From Planctomycetota bacterium (GTDB lineage: Bacteria; Planctomycetota; UBA1135; GCA-002686595): a DNA stretch of 64,000 bases. The notes beneath the pieces are model-generated. The model was given only the letters and a program-made list of their open reading frames with translations. It was not told where the DNA came from and did no database searches. Every line of letters starts with the position of its first letter. Positions within the stretch are counted from its first letter, which is position 1. This document shows positions 1 to 8,633 of the stretch, piece by piece. The position numbers and the translations under genes were made by a program. Location: NCBI GenBank assembly GCA_016779205.1, contig JADHOC010000018.1, forward strand, positions 46,292-110,291, given 5' to 3'.

Positions 1-1
1 G

Positions 2-49
2 GTAGCCATCCGCCAGGCCAACGGCAAGAACGTCGCATGGACGACATAG
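2..49 (+). CDS. C-terminal end of an unidentified upstream gene (partial)
   Basis: An open frame enters from the left edge and ends at TAG (47-49); its last residues read VAIRQANGKNVAWTT. The stop lies one base before the ATG of the homoserine kinase, so the two are probably translationally coupled and co-transcribed. A threonine-pathway enzyme would fit the context, but fifteen residues are too few to identify a family. Confidence 0.5.
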   Translation, partial: VAIRQANGKNVAWTT

Positions 50-50
50 A

Positions 51-959
51 ATGGTCGCCATGAGCGAGCGCTTCTCCCTGAGGGTCCCCTCCTCCACCTC
101 CAACCTCGGGCCAGGCTTCGACTTCCTCGGTCTGTGCCTCGGCCTGTTCATCGAGGCCGAGGTCGAGATCACGGACGGTCACCGCGAGCCGCTGATCGAG
201 TGGACCCCCGCCGCCACCTGGCCCGCCGAGGAGGACCTCGTGCTCCGAGCCCTGCGCCTGTACGCGGCGCGCTTCGGCGTCAGGCTGCCCGCGCTCACGA
301 TCCGCCTCTCGTCCGAGATCCCCGTGGGCCGCGGCTTCGGCAGCAGCGGCGCCGCCACGGCAGCGGGCCTGCTCATCGCGGCGGAGGCCTCTCCGATCCA
401 TCACGAGGACCGCCTCCCCCTGGTCGAGCTCGCCATCGAGCTCGAGGGGCACCCCGACAACGCAGCGGCATCCCTGCTCGGCGGCTGCGCCCTCGCCGTC
501 CCCCACGACGCTGGCCTCGAGCTCCTCCAGCACCCGGTCCACGACTCCCTGGGGTTCGCCGTGGCCTGGCCCGACCCCCCCCTCTTCACCGAGCAGTCAC
601 GCGCGGTCCTCCCGGAGTCGATTCCCTTCCAGGACGCCGTGGAGAATCCCCGGCGCCTGGCGCTCCTCCTCGATGGGCTCCGCACCGGCGATCCCACGCG
701 GCTCCGGCTCGGGGTCCACGACCGCCTCCACGAGCGCTTCCGCCGAGCCTTGATCCCCGGGGCCGACGCCGCGATCCAGGGGGCCCTCGAGGCTGGAGCC
801 CACGCCGCGTGCCTCAGCGGGGCCGGTTCCGGGCTGGTGGCGATCGGACCGCGGGGCCAGATGGAAGCCATCTGCGCCGCGCTCGCGGCCCCTCTGGAGG
901 GCGGTGGCGCGCGGGAGGTCCCCTTCGAGCCCCACGCACCCGAGCCCCTCCGGGCCTGA
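51..959 (+). CDS. thrB: Homoserine kinase (GHMP family)
   Basis: Predicted cytoplasmic enzyme that phosphorylates L-homoserine to O-phosphohomoserine, the step before threonine synthase. The 302-residue protein has the GHMP-kinase layout: an N-terminal strand with SSTSNLGPGFD, the glycine-rich ATP loop PVGRGFGSSGA at residues 91-101, GHPDNAAAS near residue 135, and a C-terminal CLSGAGSGL motif. The length matches the family (about 300). A second ATG at 60 (MSERFSL) is an equally plausible start, since neither has a clear Shine-Dalgarno site. It sits one base after the stop of the preceding gene, which suggests an operon. Family assignment is secure; the exact start is not. Confidence 0.93.
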   Translation: MVAMSERFSLRVPSSTSNLGPGFDFLGLCLGLFIEAEVEITDGHREPLIEWTPAATWPAEEDLVLRALRLYAARFGVRLPALTIRLSSEIPVGRGFGSSGAATAAGLLIAAEASPIHHEDRLPLVELAIELEGHPDNAAASLLGGCALAVPHDAGLELLQHPVHDSLGFAVAWPDPPLFTEQSRAVLPESIPFQDAVENPRRLALLLDGLRTGDPTRLRLGVHDRLHERFRRALIPGADAAIQGALEAGAHAACLSGAGSGLVAIGPRGQMEAICAALAAPLEGGGAREVPFEPHAPEPLRA

Positions 960-1054
960 GCGCCCCACGGCTCGCCACATCGCCACCCTCGGTGGCGCCC
1001 ATGCAGCCGCCGCGAGGCGGCCTCCTCCTCCGCGCTCGCGCGAGCGGCGCGGGG

Positions 1055-1852
1055 TCAGACCTGCCGGGCCGCCGCCACGAGCTCTCGGACGCGCTCGGCG
1101 CAGACCGGGGCGAGGACGTCGCCGCCCTCCTTCGCCGCGGTCCCGACGATCGCGCGGTCCGCGTGCGCCAGGAGCGAAGCCGCGTTCCCGAGGCTGAACC
1201 CCGAACCGATCAGGATCGGAACATCGCTCCCCACCGCTCGGCGCACGCGCTCCACACGTTCAGGATCCGGCGCTGCACCCGTGGCCACACCGGACACGAT
1301 GAGCCCATCCGCTCGCCCGCGATGGACCGCGTCGCGCGCGGCGTCCTCGAGGACCTCGCCCGCCACGGGAGTCGCGTGCTTCACGTGCACGTCGGCGAAG
1401 ATCTGGACCGCGGGGCAGAGCCCGGCGCGCGTCCGTATGGTCCTCGCCGCCTGACCTTCGATCAGCCCCTGGTCGGTGTACATGGAACCCGTGTGGACGT
1501 TGACCCGCACGAAGCTCGCTCCCACCGCTGCGGCGATCCCCAGGGCACCCTCGGCGTCGTTCCGCAGGACGTTGATCCCCAGCCCCTCGACGCCGGGGAC
1601 GGCGAGCACGCGGCTCGCGGCCACGGTCATGGCGGCGTGGGTCGACGGGCCGGCGTTGTCCTTGAAGAAAGGAGCGTCGTGGTAGTTCTCCACCACGAGG
1701 GTCGAGATCCCACCCGCCACGTAGGCCTCCGCGTCCTGGATCGCGTGGGCGAGGAGAGCCTCCATCGCCCCGCCTCCCGCGAGCACCCCCGGGGTCGGCA
1801 GCAGGTGCAGGACGCCGATCAGGCGCTCCTTCGGTTCGAGGAGACTCGGCAT
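1055..1852 (-). CDS. BtpA family protein (TIM-barrel-like)
   Basis: The 265-residue protein matches the BtpA/SgcQ family: an opening GVLHLLPTPG, a VVENYHDAPFFKDN segment, GINVLRNDAEGAL, FVRVNVHTGSMYTDQGLIEG and a C-terminal ILIGSGF-type glycine loop. The family is named for a cyanobacterial photosystem I biogenesis factor but is widespread in non-photosynthetic bacteria, where its substrate is unknown; a TIM-barrel enzyme role is usual. Its ATG follows an AGGAGG site (reverse complement of 1861-1866) at 8-nt spacing, so the start is well supported. It lies 30 bases downstream of tRNA-Thr on the same strand and may share its transcript. Confidence 0.85.
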   Translation of the reverse strand: MPSLLEPKERLIGVLHLLPTPGVLAGGGAMEALLAHAIQDAEAYVAGGISTLVVENYHDAPFFKDNAGPSTHAAMTVAASRVLAVPGVEGLGINVLRNDAEGALGIAAAVGASFVRVNVHTGSMYTDQGLIEGQAARTIRTRAGLCPAVQIFADVHVKHATPVAGEVLEDAARDAVHRGRADGLIVSGVATGAAPDPERVERVRRAVGSDVPILIGSGFSLGNAASLLAHADRAIVGTAAKEGGDVLAPVCAERVRELVAAARQV

Positions 1853-1882
1853 CTCGGGACCCTCCTGGGGCGCGAAGGGAAG

Positions 1883-1957
1883 TGGAGCCAGAGACGGGAT
1901 TTGAACCCGTGACCGCTGCTTTACGAAAGCAGTGCTCTACCACTGAGCTACTCTGGC
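1883..1957 (-). tRNA. tRNA-Thr (anticodon CGT)
   Basis: Reading the minus strand gives a full cloverleaf: acceptor GCCAGAG pairing perfectly with CTCTGGC, a D-arm containing AGCTCAGTGGTAGAGC, anticodon stem CTGCT/AGCAG with loop TTCGTAA (anticodon CGT at positions 34-36), and a T-arm with GGTTCAAATCC. The 3' CCA is encoded (1883-1885). CGT decodes the threonine codon ACG. Confidence 0.96.
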
Positions 1958-2031
1958 CTTCAGTGCCCGGGCGCTGGGCAGGTGTCCGTGAACGGCTCAC
2001 CCGCTCGGCGGCCAAGCGGCCCGAAATCATA

Positions 2032-2076
2032 GCGAGGCCCGCTGCCGGGAGCGGCAGCGGGCCTCGCAGTTTTTTT
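2032..2076 (+). terminator. Strong intrinsic terminator oriented to the plus strand
   Basis: A perfect 16-bp GC-rich inverted repeat (2032-2047 and 2052-2067) with a GGAG loop is followed two bases later by seven T residues (2070-2076). This is a textbook Rho-independent terminator for plus-strand transcription. The flanking genes (HEAT protein, tRNA-Thr, btpA) are all on the minus strand; in that direction the hairpin is followed only by a weak T-poor stretch. Confidence 0.75.
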
Positions 2077-2146
2077 CACGCGGACGAACGCCGTGGGGAT
2101 GCGTCGCAGGCGGGGTCGCCTGGGACACTTCGCCCGGCGGCGCGTC

Positions 2147-4237
2147 TCACTGGGCGCCGACTCGCGAGCGGACGCTCTCGAGGACGCCGGCGCGGGACTC
2201 CGCGCCGAGGTTCATGTGACCCAGCGCCTTGGCCGTGGCCGTACGCAGCTCGAGGCTGGCGTCGCTGTCCATCACCTCGCGCATGGCGCTCGAGACGGTG
2301 GCGGCGAGGTCGATGCGACCGCCGATCATGCCCACGGCCTCGGCCGCAGCGATGCGGCTCTCGTCCGAGGCGTCTCCGTTGGAGAGGACCGCCAGGGCGA
2401 CGTCCACGTGGGAGGCGTCACCGATCAGGCCGATCGTGTGCAGCGCGGGGACCGCGATACCGTCACGGCGGCCTTCGGTCGCCGCTGCGAGGCCAGCGAC
2501 GGCGCCGGAGAGGTCCGAGTTGCCGCGCCAGCCGAGCATGCGCAGGGCGTTCGCGGCGCTCTCGGCGAGGGCGTCCGCGCGGGCGCGGTTCTCGTCAAGG
2601 CGAGCCTCGAAGACCTCGGAGAGGGCGTCGATCCCGTCGGCTCCAGCGAAGCTGCCCTGGATCCGGTCGCCGTAGGCGTCGGCCAGGTCCTCGTCCGCGG
2701 TGAGCAGGTAGGTCGGGGTCCCCTCGAAGGCGGGGTTCTGGCGCACGCGGGAGATCACGGCGTCGGTGGTGAGGTCCGGGAGGTCATCGCCCACCAGGAT
2801 GGTGTCGATACCGGCCAGCTGGCCGAGCATCACGAGCCCCTGGGCGGCGCTGCCGGCGTGCTGGGCGAGGACGCCCTGGCCGTCGAGCGCAGTGATCAGG
2901 TCGGAGGCGCGCTGGGCGTCCCCGTCGATGATCACCGCGAGCTTGACCACGCGGCGGCCCACGGCGGTGCCGAGCTCGGCGACCACGTCGCCGGACACAG
3001 CCGTGTTGGTGCGGGCGGCGATGAAGCCAAGGGCCACCGCGGCCTCACCGGCCATCGAGGCCCCGCCGCCGATCAGGGCGGCGTTCAGGCCGTCCGTGGG
3101 AGCCGATGCGATTTCCCCGAGCACCGCGGCGATGCGGCCGCCCGTGGCGGAGTCGCCGGAGGCCACCGACATGTTCAGGGCGCGGTCGAGCGCGGCGGTG
3201 CCGGCGCTCATCACGGCCAGCATGCCCTCGTTCGCGGCTTCCAGGTGGGAGCCGACGTCCGCACCAGCGGCCTCGAGGGCCGCCAGCTTGGACTGGATGT
3301 CGACCGACTCGCGGGCGATGCCAGCGACGGCGTCCTGGGAGTCCGGGGCGAGGGCGAGGGCGTGGTAGAAGGCGCCCTTGGCGAGCACGTTGTTGTAGAT
3401 GGCGCGGGGGCTCTCGTTCGCCACGAGGACGCCGTCACCCCAGGACCAGATCACATCGCTGTAGTCCAGGTCGCGGAGGACCGAGGCCCGGCGGTGGTGG
3501 TAGTCCTCGCCCAGCTGCAGGAACAGAGCAGCGGGGTCGCCGGCGGCGCCGCAGCGCTCGGCGCCGGCAGCCGCGGCCGCCCGGATCGTCTCCGAGGCGT
3601 CGGCGGTGGCGTGCATCAGGAGCGCCGCGCCCGCGCGGGGGTCGGCGATGTTGCCGAGCGCCATGACGACGTTGCGCCGCTGGAAGTCGTTCTCGGACGC
3701 GAGGGCGGCCAGCAGGGGCTGAACCGCGGCGGGGCCCATGGTCTGCACCGCGAGCATGGCGTCGGTGACGCGCTCGGGATCGCTGTCGTCCCCGAGGGCG
3801 TTGACGAACATCGGCACCGCGTACTCACCGTGCTGCGCGCTGATGCGCGAGAGCGCCGAGAGGCGGTCGGCCGTGGTGGAAGCGCCCATGTACTCTCGCA
3901 CGAGGTCCCGGATGGAGCCCTCGTCGTTACGCAGCTCGGCGCGACCGAGGCTCGCGCGCTCGATGAAGCGCATGGCGACCTGGGTGTACTCGTCGCCTTC
4001 CGCCATGAAGTCGGCGAGGGTGTCCGAGTCCGCGGCGAGGTAGACCTGGAAGACCTCGGCCGGTTCCGGGTCGGAAGCGAGCATGCGACGCATCGCGTCG
4101 AGCGCCTCCTGCTTGCGGCCGCGCGACCACAGGTCGATGGCGGCGTCGAAGTCGCTGGAAACGTCCAGGGGGAACGCGGTGGCGCTCGCAACGAGGACGG
4201 GGAGGGCGAAGAGGCCCAGGAAGCGCGATCGGCTCAT
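2147..4237 (-). CDS. Secreted HEAT-repeat protein with an embedded receiver-like domain
   Basis: The start is placed at MSRSRFLGLF (4237), because this gives a short basic n-region plus a hydrophobic segment, a likely Sec signal peptide; an upstream in-frame ATG at 4321 would bury it behind 28 residues. The mature region of about 670 residues carries several HEAT-like helical repeats, such as AVQPLLAALASEN with ALGNIADPRAG, and near the C-terminus AVPALHTIGLIGDAS and AAAEAVGMIGGR. Between the repeat blocks lies a segment resembling a CheY-type receiver fold (VKLAVIIDGD, DTILVGDDLPD, PTYLLTADEDLADAYG) in which the phosphoacceptor position is not a normal receiver aspartate. A scaffold role is likely but no function can be assigned. 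Confidence 0.75.
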   Translation of the reverse strand: MSRSRFLGLFALPVLVASATAFPLDVSSDFDAAIDLWSRGRKQEALDAMRRMLASDPEPAEVFQVYLAADSDTLADFMAEGDEYTQVAMRFIERASLGRAELRNDEGSIRDLVREYMGASTTADRLSALSRISAQHGEYAVPMFVNALGDDSDPERVTDAMLAVQTMGPAAVQPLLAALASENDFQRRNVVMALGNIADPRAGAALLMHATADASETIRAAAAAGAERCGAAGDPAALFLQLGEDYHHRRASVLRDLDYSDVIWSWGDGVLVANESPRAIYNNVLAKGAFYHALALAPDSQDAVAGIARESVDIQSKLAALEAAGADVGSHLEAANEGMLAVMSAGTAALDRALNMSVASGDSATGGRIAAVLGEIASAPTDGLNAALIGGGASMAGEAAVALGFIAARTNTAVSGDVVAELGTAVGRRVVKLAVIIDGDAQRASDLITALDGQGVLAQHAGSAAQGLVMLGQLAGIDTILVGDDLPDLTTDAVISRVRQNPAFEGTPTYLLTADEDLADAYGDRIQGSFAGADGIDALSEVFEARLDENRARADALAESAANALRMLGWRGNSDLSGAVAGLAAATEGRRDGIAVPALHTIGLIGDASHVDVALAVLSNGDASDESRIAAAEAVGMIGGRIDLAATVSSAMREVMDSDASLELRTATAKALGHMNLGAESRAGVLESVRSRVGAQ

Positions 4238-4732
4238 GGCGGAAATGGAAGAACCCGTGGAGGCGGACTGTCGGACCGAAGGCTCCAGGCGGACAGGGCC
4301 GCAGGAAGCTGAATCACTCACCCCGGGACGGCCCTCGGTGAGGGCGTTCGGAGCGGGGAATCCGGTCGGGGAGAATGTCGGAGTTGGAGTCCGTATTCGG
4401 AAGACGGTCCGTGAGATCTGGCGATCCGGGCGGGCCCGGGACCAGGTCTCACAACGCGGACCGTTGAGAGGAACTGGGGGGATGATGCGCCCCGCGGCAA
4501 AGTCCGAGGACCTGTCGCGGGTGCACGGATGATAGCGGAGCGGGGGGGGTGGTCAAGGAACGCAACGCCCGGCAATCGTCAGCGGGCCGGATCTCGGGTC
4601 GCCGGCCCCCCCGCAGAGGGAGGATCTGACCGGAGGATCGGGCGAGATCGAGCTCGATGTGAAGGGCTCCGCCGTCCCTATGCACCGTCGCAGTCCCTGG
4701 CTACCGGTGAATTCGAGGACCTGCGAGCCCCA
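4238..4732. other. Intergenic region between anmK and the HEAT-protein gene
   Basis: About 495 bases without a convincing gene. It should hold the promoter of the minus-strand HEAT-protein gene and the 3' end of anmK. A short inverted repeat (CAACG at 4453-4457 with CGTTG near 4463) and runs of G are visible, but no convincing promoter or terminator. Confidence 0.4.
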
Positions 4733-5971
4733 TCAAGGCGCACCCGGGGCCCCACGAGACCACTTCCCGAGCACGCGGCCCCCTGAAGCCCCGGTGACCT
4801 CCGGCCGGGAGGAGGGTTCCCCCACCGCGAGCCTCGCCCCGAGCACCGCGAAGGCCAGGGCCTCCCGAAAATCCGGCGCGACCCCGTACCGATCGGAGGG
4901 GCCGAAGCCCTTCAGGCGGGCCCCACGGGCGGCGAGCCCGGCGGAGAGCTCTCGCTCGAGGGCTCCCATCAGGACCGGATTACGCGCGCCGCCACCGGCG
5001 ACGGCGACCTCGTGGTCGCCCCCGGAGGCGTCGCAGCCCCCCCCCCGAATGAGGTCGGCGGCGGCCGCGCGGGCGACGAAGCGGGTCGCGGTGGCCAGCA
5101 GGTCCTCCCTCCTCGCCCCGGGCGCCGCGTCGATGAAGCCGGCCACGAAGGTCGGGCCGAAGGTGTCCAGCCCCGTGGACTTGGGCCAGGGCCGCTGGAG
5201 GAAGGGGTGCCCCATGGCCCACGCGAGGGGCGCCTCCAGCACCTCTCCCCGGGCCGCTGTGCCGCCGTCCATGTCCATGGGACGGTCCAGGAGCACTCGA
5301 GCGAGGCCGTCCAGGAGCGCGCCCGCCGGCCCCGCGTCCGACCCCGTGGGTGGCCCCCCCGGGCGGAGGAGGGTCCAGTTGGCGATGCCCCCCAGGTTCA
5401 GGATCGCCAGCGGACGAGGCGCCCGGGCGAAGAGGACCTCGTCCACGAGGACGACGAGCGGCGCCCCCTCCCCGCCCGCGGCGCAGTCGCGGGTCCGGAA
5501 GTCCGAGGCCACCGAGCACCCCGCGGACTCCGCGACGAAGTCTCCGTCCCCCAGCTGCATGGTGACCTTGCCGTGGGCGGGTTCCCCGTCGTGATGGAAG
5601 ACGGTCTGGCCATGGCTCGCCACCAGAGCGAGGGGCGCGTCGGGCCCGGCGACCTCCCGCGCGGCCGCGCCGAAGGCAAGCCCGAGGTCCCGGTCCAGCG
5701 CCGCGAGCGCCGCGAGCTGGACCGGGCCACCGTCGAGGATGGCCCGGACCCTCCCGGCGAGCTCGCCCCCCATGGCCACCGTCGCCATCCGTACGGGTTC
5801 CACGCTGCAGACGCGCCGGCCTCGCCCGTCCCCCTCCAGCCCGACGCGGCACACGGCCACGTCGATCCCGTCCGCCGACGTGCCCGAGAGGACCCCCGCC
5901 ACCAGGTCTCCGTCGGAGAGGAGCGTCGAGTCCGCGGGCGAGGGAGTGGGCATGGGCCCATTGAACCCCAT
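4733..5971 (-). CDS. anmK: Anhydro-N-acetylmuramic acid kinase
   Basis: Phosphorylates and hydrolyses 1,6-anhydro-MurNAc to MurNAc-6-phosphate during recycling of peptidoglycan fragments in the cytoplasm. The 412-residue product begins with the family signature LVAGVLSGTSADGID (GTSADGID at residues 30-37), followed by ASHGQTVFHH, MQLGDGDFVAESAG and AILNLGGIANWT, all typical of AnmK (UPF0075). It is longer than the usual 370 residues. A second ATG at 5953 could be the start. The gene stands alone on its strand, with the sigma-54 regulator diverging from it. Its presence implies a peptidoglycan-containing cell wall. Confidence 0.93.
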   Translation of the reverse strand: MGFNGPMPTPSPADSTLLSDGDLVAGVLSGTSADGIDVAVCRVGLEGDGRGRRVCSVEPVRMATVAMGGELAGRVRAILDGGPVQLAALAALDRDLGLAFGAAAREVAGPDAPLALVASHGQTVFHHDGEPAHGKVTMQLGDGDFVAESAGCSVASDFRTRDCAAGGEGAPLVVLVDEVLFARAPRPLAILNLGGIANWTLLRPGGPPTGSDAGPAGALLDGLARVLLDRPMDMDGGTAARGEVLEAPLAWAMGHPFLQRPWPKSTGLDTFGPTFVAGFIDAAPGARREDLLATATRFVARAAAADLIRGGGCDASGGDHEVAVAGGGARNPVLMGALERELSAGLAARGARLKGFGPSDRYGVAPDFREALAFAVLGARLAVGEPSSRPEVTGASGGRVLGKWSRGAPGAP

Positions 5972-6108
5972 GGCACCGGTCGCGGGCCATGTCCCGGCCT
6001 CCGGATCCCGCCCATGCGAGGCCCTGCGCGGCCCATGGCGCGGCCGGGCTCCCGCCGGTGATTCCGCCGGGTTCGTCGGTGGCGGGGCCGATCGGGCACA
6101 ATGCCCCC

Positions 6109-7521
6109 ATGGGAGAGCGCACCGACGACGGCAAGAACGGAACCCGCAAGGCCATCCTCGTGGTCGACGACGACGCGGATATCCGGCAGACCCTCGAGAT
6201 GACCCTCCAGTACGAGGGGTTCGAGGTCTGGACCGCGAAGTCTGGGACCGAGGCCCTCGCGCGGCTCGAGGCCGAGGAGGCCGCCCCGGCGCTCGTGCTC
6301 ACGGACGTGAAGATGCCCGGCCTCGACGGCCTGGAGCTCCTCGACCGGATCGCCGCCAGTGACCCGGCCCCTCCGGTCGTGCTCATCAGCGGACACGGCG
6401 ACGTGCCGGTCGCGGTGGACGCCATGCAGCGCGGCGCGGTCAACTTCCTCGAGAAGCCCCTCGACGAGCACCGACTCTTGGTCACCGTCCACCGGGCCAT
6501 CCGGGAGCAGGACCTCGTGGTCGAGAACCTCGGGCTCAAGCGCCAGCTCCGATCGGGGTACGAGCTCATCGGTGAGTCCGACGTGATGAAGCAGCTCGGC
6601 GAGGCCATCGCGCGGGTGGCCCAGACCGACGCGTCGGTGCTGATCACGGGTGAGAACGGGGTGGGCAAGGAGCTCGTCGCCCGCAACATCCACCTGAGCG
6701 GTCCACGCGCCGCCGGCCCCTTCGTCACGGTGAACTGCGCTGCGATCCCGGCCGACCTGGTGGAGTCCGAGCTCTTCGGCCACGTCAAGGGCTCCTTCAC
6801 CGGGGCCCACGAGAACCGGATCGGGCACTTCGAGGCCTCCCACGGCGGGGACCTGTTCCTGGATGAGGTGGGCGACATGCCCCTGCCGGCCCAGGCGAAG
6901 GTGCTGCGCGCCCTCGAGTCCCACGAGATCGTGCGCGTGGGAGACAGCGCCAGCCGCCCCGTCGACCTCCGGGTGCTCGCGGCCACCAACGCCGACCTGG
7001 CCCAGGCCGTGGAGGACCGCGCCTTCCGCATGGACCTCTACTATCGGCTGAATGTGATCGCCATCGAGGTCCCCCCCCTCCGCGCGCGCCCCGAGGACGT
7101 CCCCCTCATCGCTCGCCACCTCCTCGAACGACAGGCCGAGCGCCTCGGCCGGAGCCCGGTGGCCCTGGGCACCGACGCCGAGGACGCCCTGCGATCCCAC
7201 GCCTGGCCGGGCAACGTCCGGCAGCTCAGGAACGTCCTCGAGGCGGCCGCGATCTTCTGCGACGACCAGCGGATCGCCGGGGAGGACATCGCCCGCGTCC
7301 TCGCCACCGGCCCCGCCCTGACCCCGGTGGGCGCCGGAGAGGCCTCCATCGAAGGGCCCTTCGAGGCCGAGACCTTCGAACAGTTCAAGAACGAGGCCGA
7401 GGCCCTGTTCTTCGAGCGGCGGCTCGAGCGCAACGGCGGCAACGTCAAGCGCACTGCGGAGGAGCTGGGTATGCAGCGCAGCCACCTCTACAAGAAGCTG
7501 GACCGCTACGGCCTGCGCTGA
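6109..7521 (+). CDS. Sigma-54-dependent NtrC-family response regulator
   Basis: A 470-residue activator with three domains: an N-terminal receiver (about 17-130) with the acidic pair DDD and acceptor in LTDVKMPGLDG; a central AAA+ domain (about 155-390) with Walker A GENGVGKE, the sigma-54 contact loop as GSFTGA (usual GAFTGA) and LFLDEVGDM; and a C-terminal Fis-type helix-turn-helix (NGGNVKRTAEELGMQRSHLYKKL). It should activate RNA polymerase with sigma-54 when phosphorylated. ATG 6109 was chosen because upstream in-frame codons encode unrelated proline/arginine-rich sequence and the receiver begins soon after. No cognate kinase is adjacent; the only kinase in the window is at 49-52 kb. Confidence 0.93.
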   Translation: MGERTDDGKNGTRKAILVVDDDADIRQTLEMTLQYEGFEVWTAKSGTEALARLEAEEAAPALVLTDVKMPGLDGLELLDRIAASDPAPPVVLISGHGDVPVAVDAMQRGAVNFLEKPLDEHRLLVTVHRAIREQDLVVENLGLKRQLRSGYELIGESDVMKQLGEAIARVAQTDASVLITGENGVGKELVARNIHLSGPRAAGPFVTVNCAAIPADLVESELFGHVKGSFTGAHENRIGHFEASHGGDLFLDEVGDMPLPAQAKVLRALESHEIVRVGDSASRPVDLRVLAATNADLAQAVEDRAFRMDLYYRLNVIAIEVPPLRARPEDVPLIARHLLERQAERLGRSPVALGTDAEDALRSHAWPGNVRQLRNVLEAAAIFCDDQRIAGEDIARVLATGPALTPVGAGEASIEGPFEAETFEQFKNEAEALFFERRLERNGGNVKRTAEELGMQRSHLYKKLDRYGLR

Positions 7522-7611
7522 AGCTGCGCGGGCGGTGGCGGTCCAGGTGACGCCGAACGCCGAGGGGGCGGACGGGGCCGGATCGAGCGGGCCCTGGGGC
7601 CCTCACCTGAT

Positions 7612-8343
7612 TCAGTTGGCCGCCGGGACCTGCAGCATCATGCCGGCGCGGACCTTGCTGGCGTCGGAGATGATCCCGCGGTTGAGGTCGAAGATCTCCT
7701 TCCAGCGGGCCCCGGAGCCGAGGGTCCGCTCGGAGACGAGCCACAGGCTCTCGCCCTCGAGGACCTCGACCGTGATGTAGGCCGGGGCGGGATCGAGGTC
7801 GTTGATGGCCGGGACGAGCACCTGCTCGCCGGGGACCACCATCCCCTCGTTGTAGTGGCGGAGCAGGCGAGCGCGCCCCTCGTCCCCGTAGAGCGTGACC
7901 GCGAGGGAGGCCCACGTGGAACCGGAGGCGGGTCGCAGGATCATCATCTCGGGATCCACGGTGTGCTCGAGGCCTGCGGACGAGACCAGGTCCCAGCCAG
8001 CCTTGAGCTGGATCCCCTCGGGCTGCTCGGGCTCGACGATCCTCGAGGTGAGCAGGCCCTGCTCGTTCGGGTTGATCGGCCCCTCCGCGATGGCGACCTC
8101 CTCGGTCTGCCCAAAGCCCCCGGGTCCGCCGATGGTGGGCTCCTCGAGCTTGATGACGGGACGGGGCTTGGGGGTGGCTCGCTGGAAGACGTTGGCCGAG
8201 TCCGTCGGCTCATCCGTGGTCGGCGCCGTGGGGTCACCCCCGGCTGCTGCGGCCCGGGCCTCGGGCCCCTGGAGGGACCAGACGAAGAGGACGACGACGG
8301 CGAAGAGGACGCTGAGGACCACGATCTTCTCGGTCTTTCCCAT
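7612..8343 (-). CDS. Membrane-anchored LysM-domain protein
   Basis: The 243-residue protein starts with a basic n-region and one hydrophobic helix (residues about 7-24, VVLSVLFAVVVLFVWSL), then an alanine/threonine/proline-rich linker. The C-terminal half has two LysM-like segments: one around SGSTWASLAVTLYGDEGRARLLRHYN and one around VLEGESLWLVSERTLG ending MMLQVP. This suggests an inner-membrane anchor with a periplasmic peptidoglycan-binding head. It converges on the sigma-54 regulator gene, 90 bases away. A second, shorter LysM protein lies at 48974-49447. Confidence 0.8.
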   Translation of the reverse strand: MGKTEKIVVLSVLFAVVVLFVWSLQGPEARAAAAGGDPTAPTTDEPTDSANVFQRATPKPRPVIKLEEPTIGGPGGFGQTEEVAIAEGPINPNEQGLLTSRIVEPEQPEGIQLKAGWDLVSSAGLEHTVDPEMMILRPASGSTWASLAVTLYGDEGRARLLRHYNEGMVVPGEQVLVPAINDLDPAPAYITVEVLEGESLWLVSERTLGSGARWKEIFDLNRGIISDASKVRAGMMLQVPAAN

Positions 8344-8633
8344 GGATGTACTTCCCTCTGTGGAGCGGCCTCCACGTCCGGAGCAAGAAGCCCGGGACGC
8401 CTGAGCCGCCCGACCCGTCGGCGCTCATGGGCCGGCGGAATGGTGCGATGGTGTGTGCGAGTTGCCCCGCCGCGGCGGGGAGGTCCCGCCGGGAAATCTG
8501 ACGCGTCGATGTGCGGGCGACGCGCCGGATGGCCGGTGCGCCCCCACCATCGAGATCGGAGCGACCTGATTCAAGGGCTGGCTCCGTCCTTTCCGCGAAG
8601 AGATCGATCTCCCAATCGCTACCTTTGGACCGC

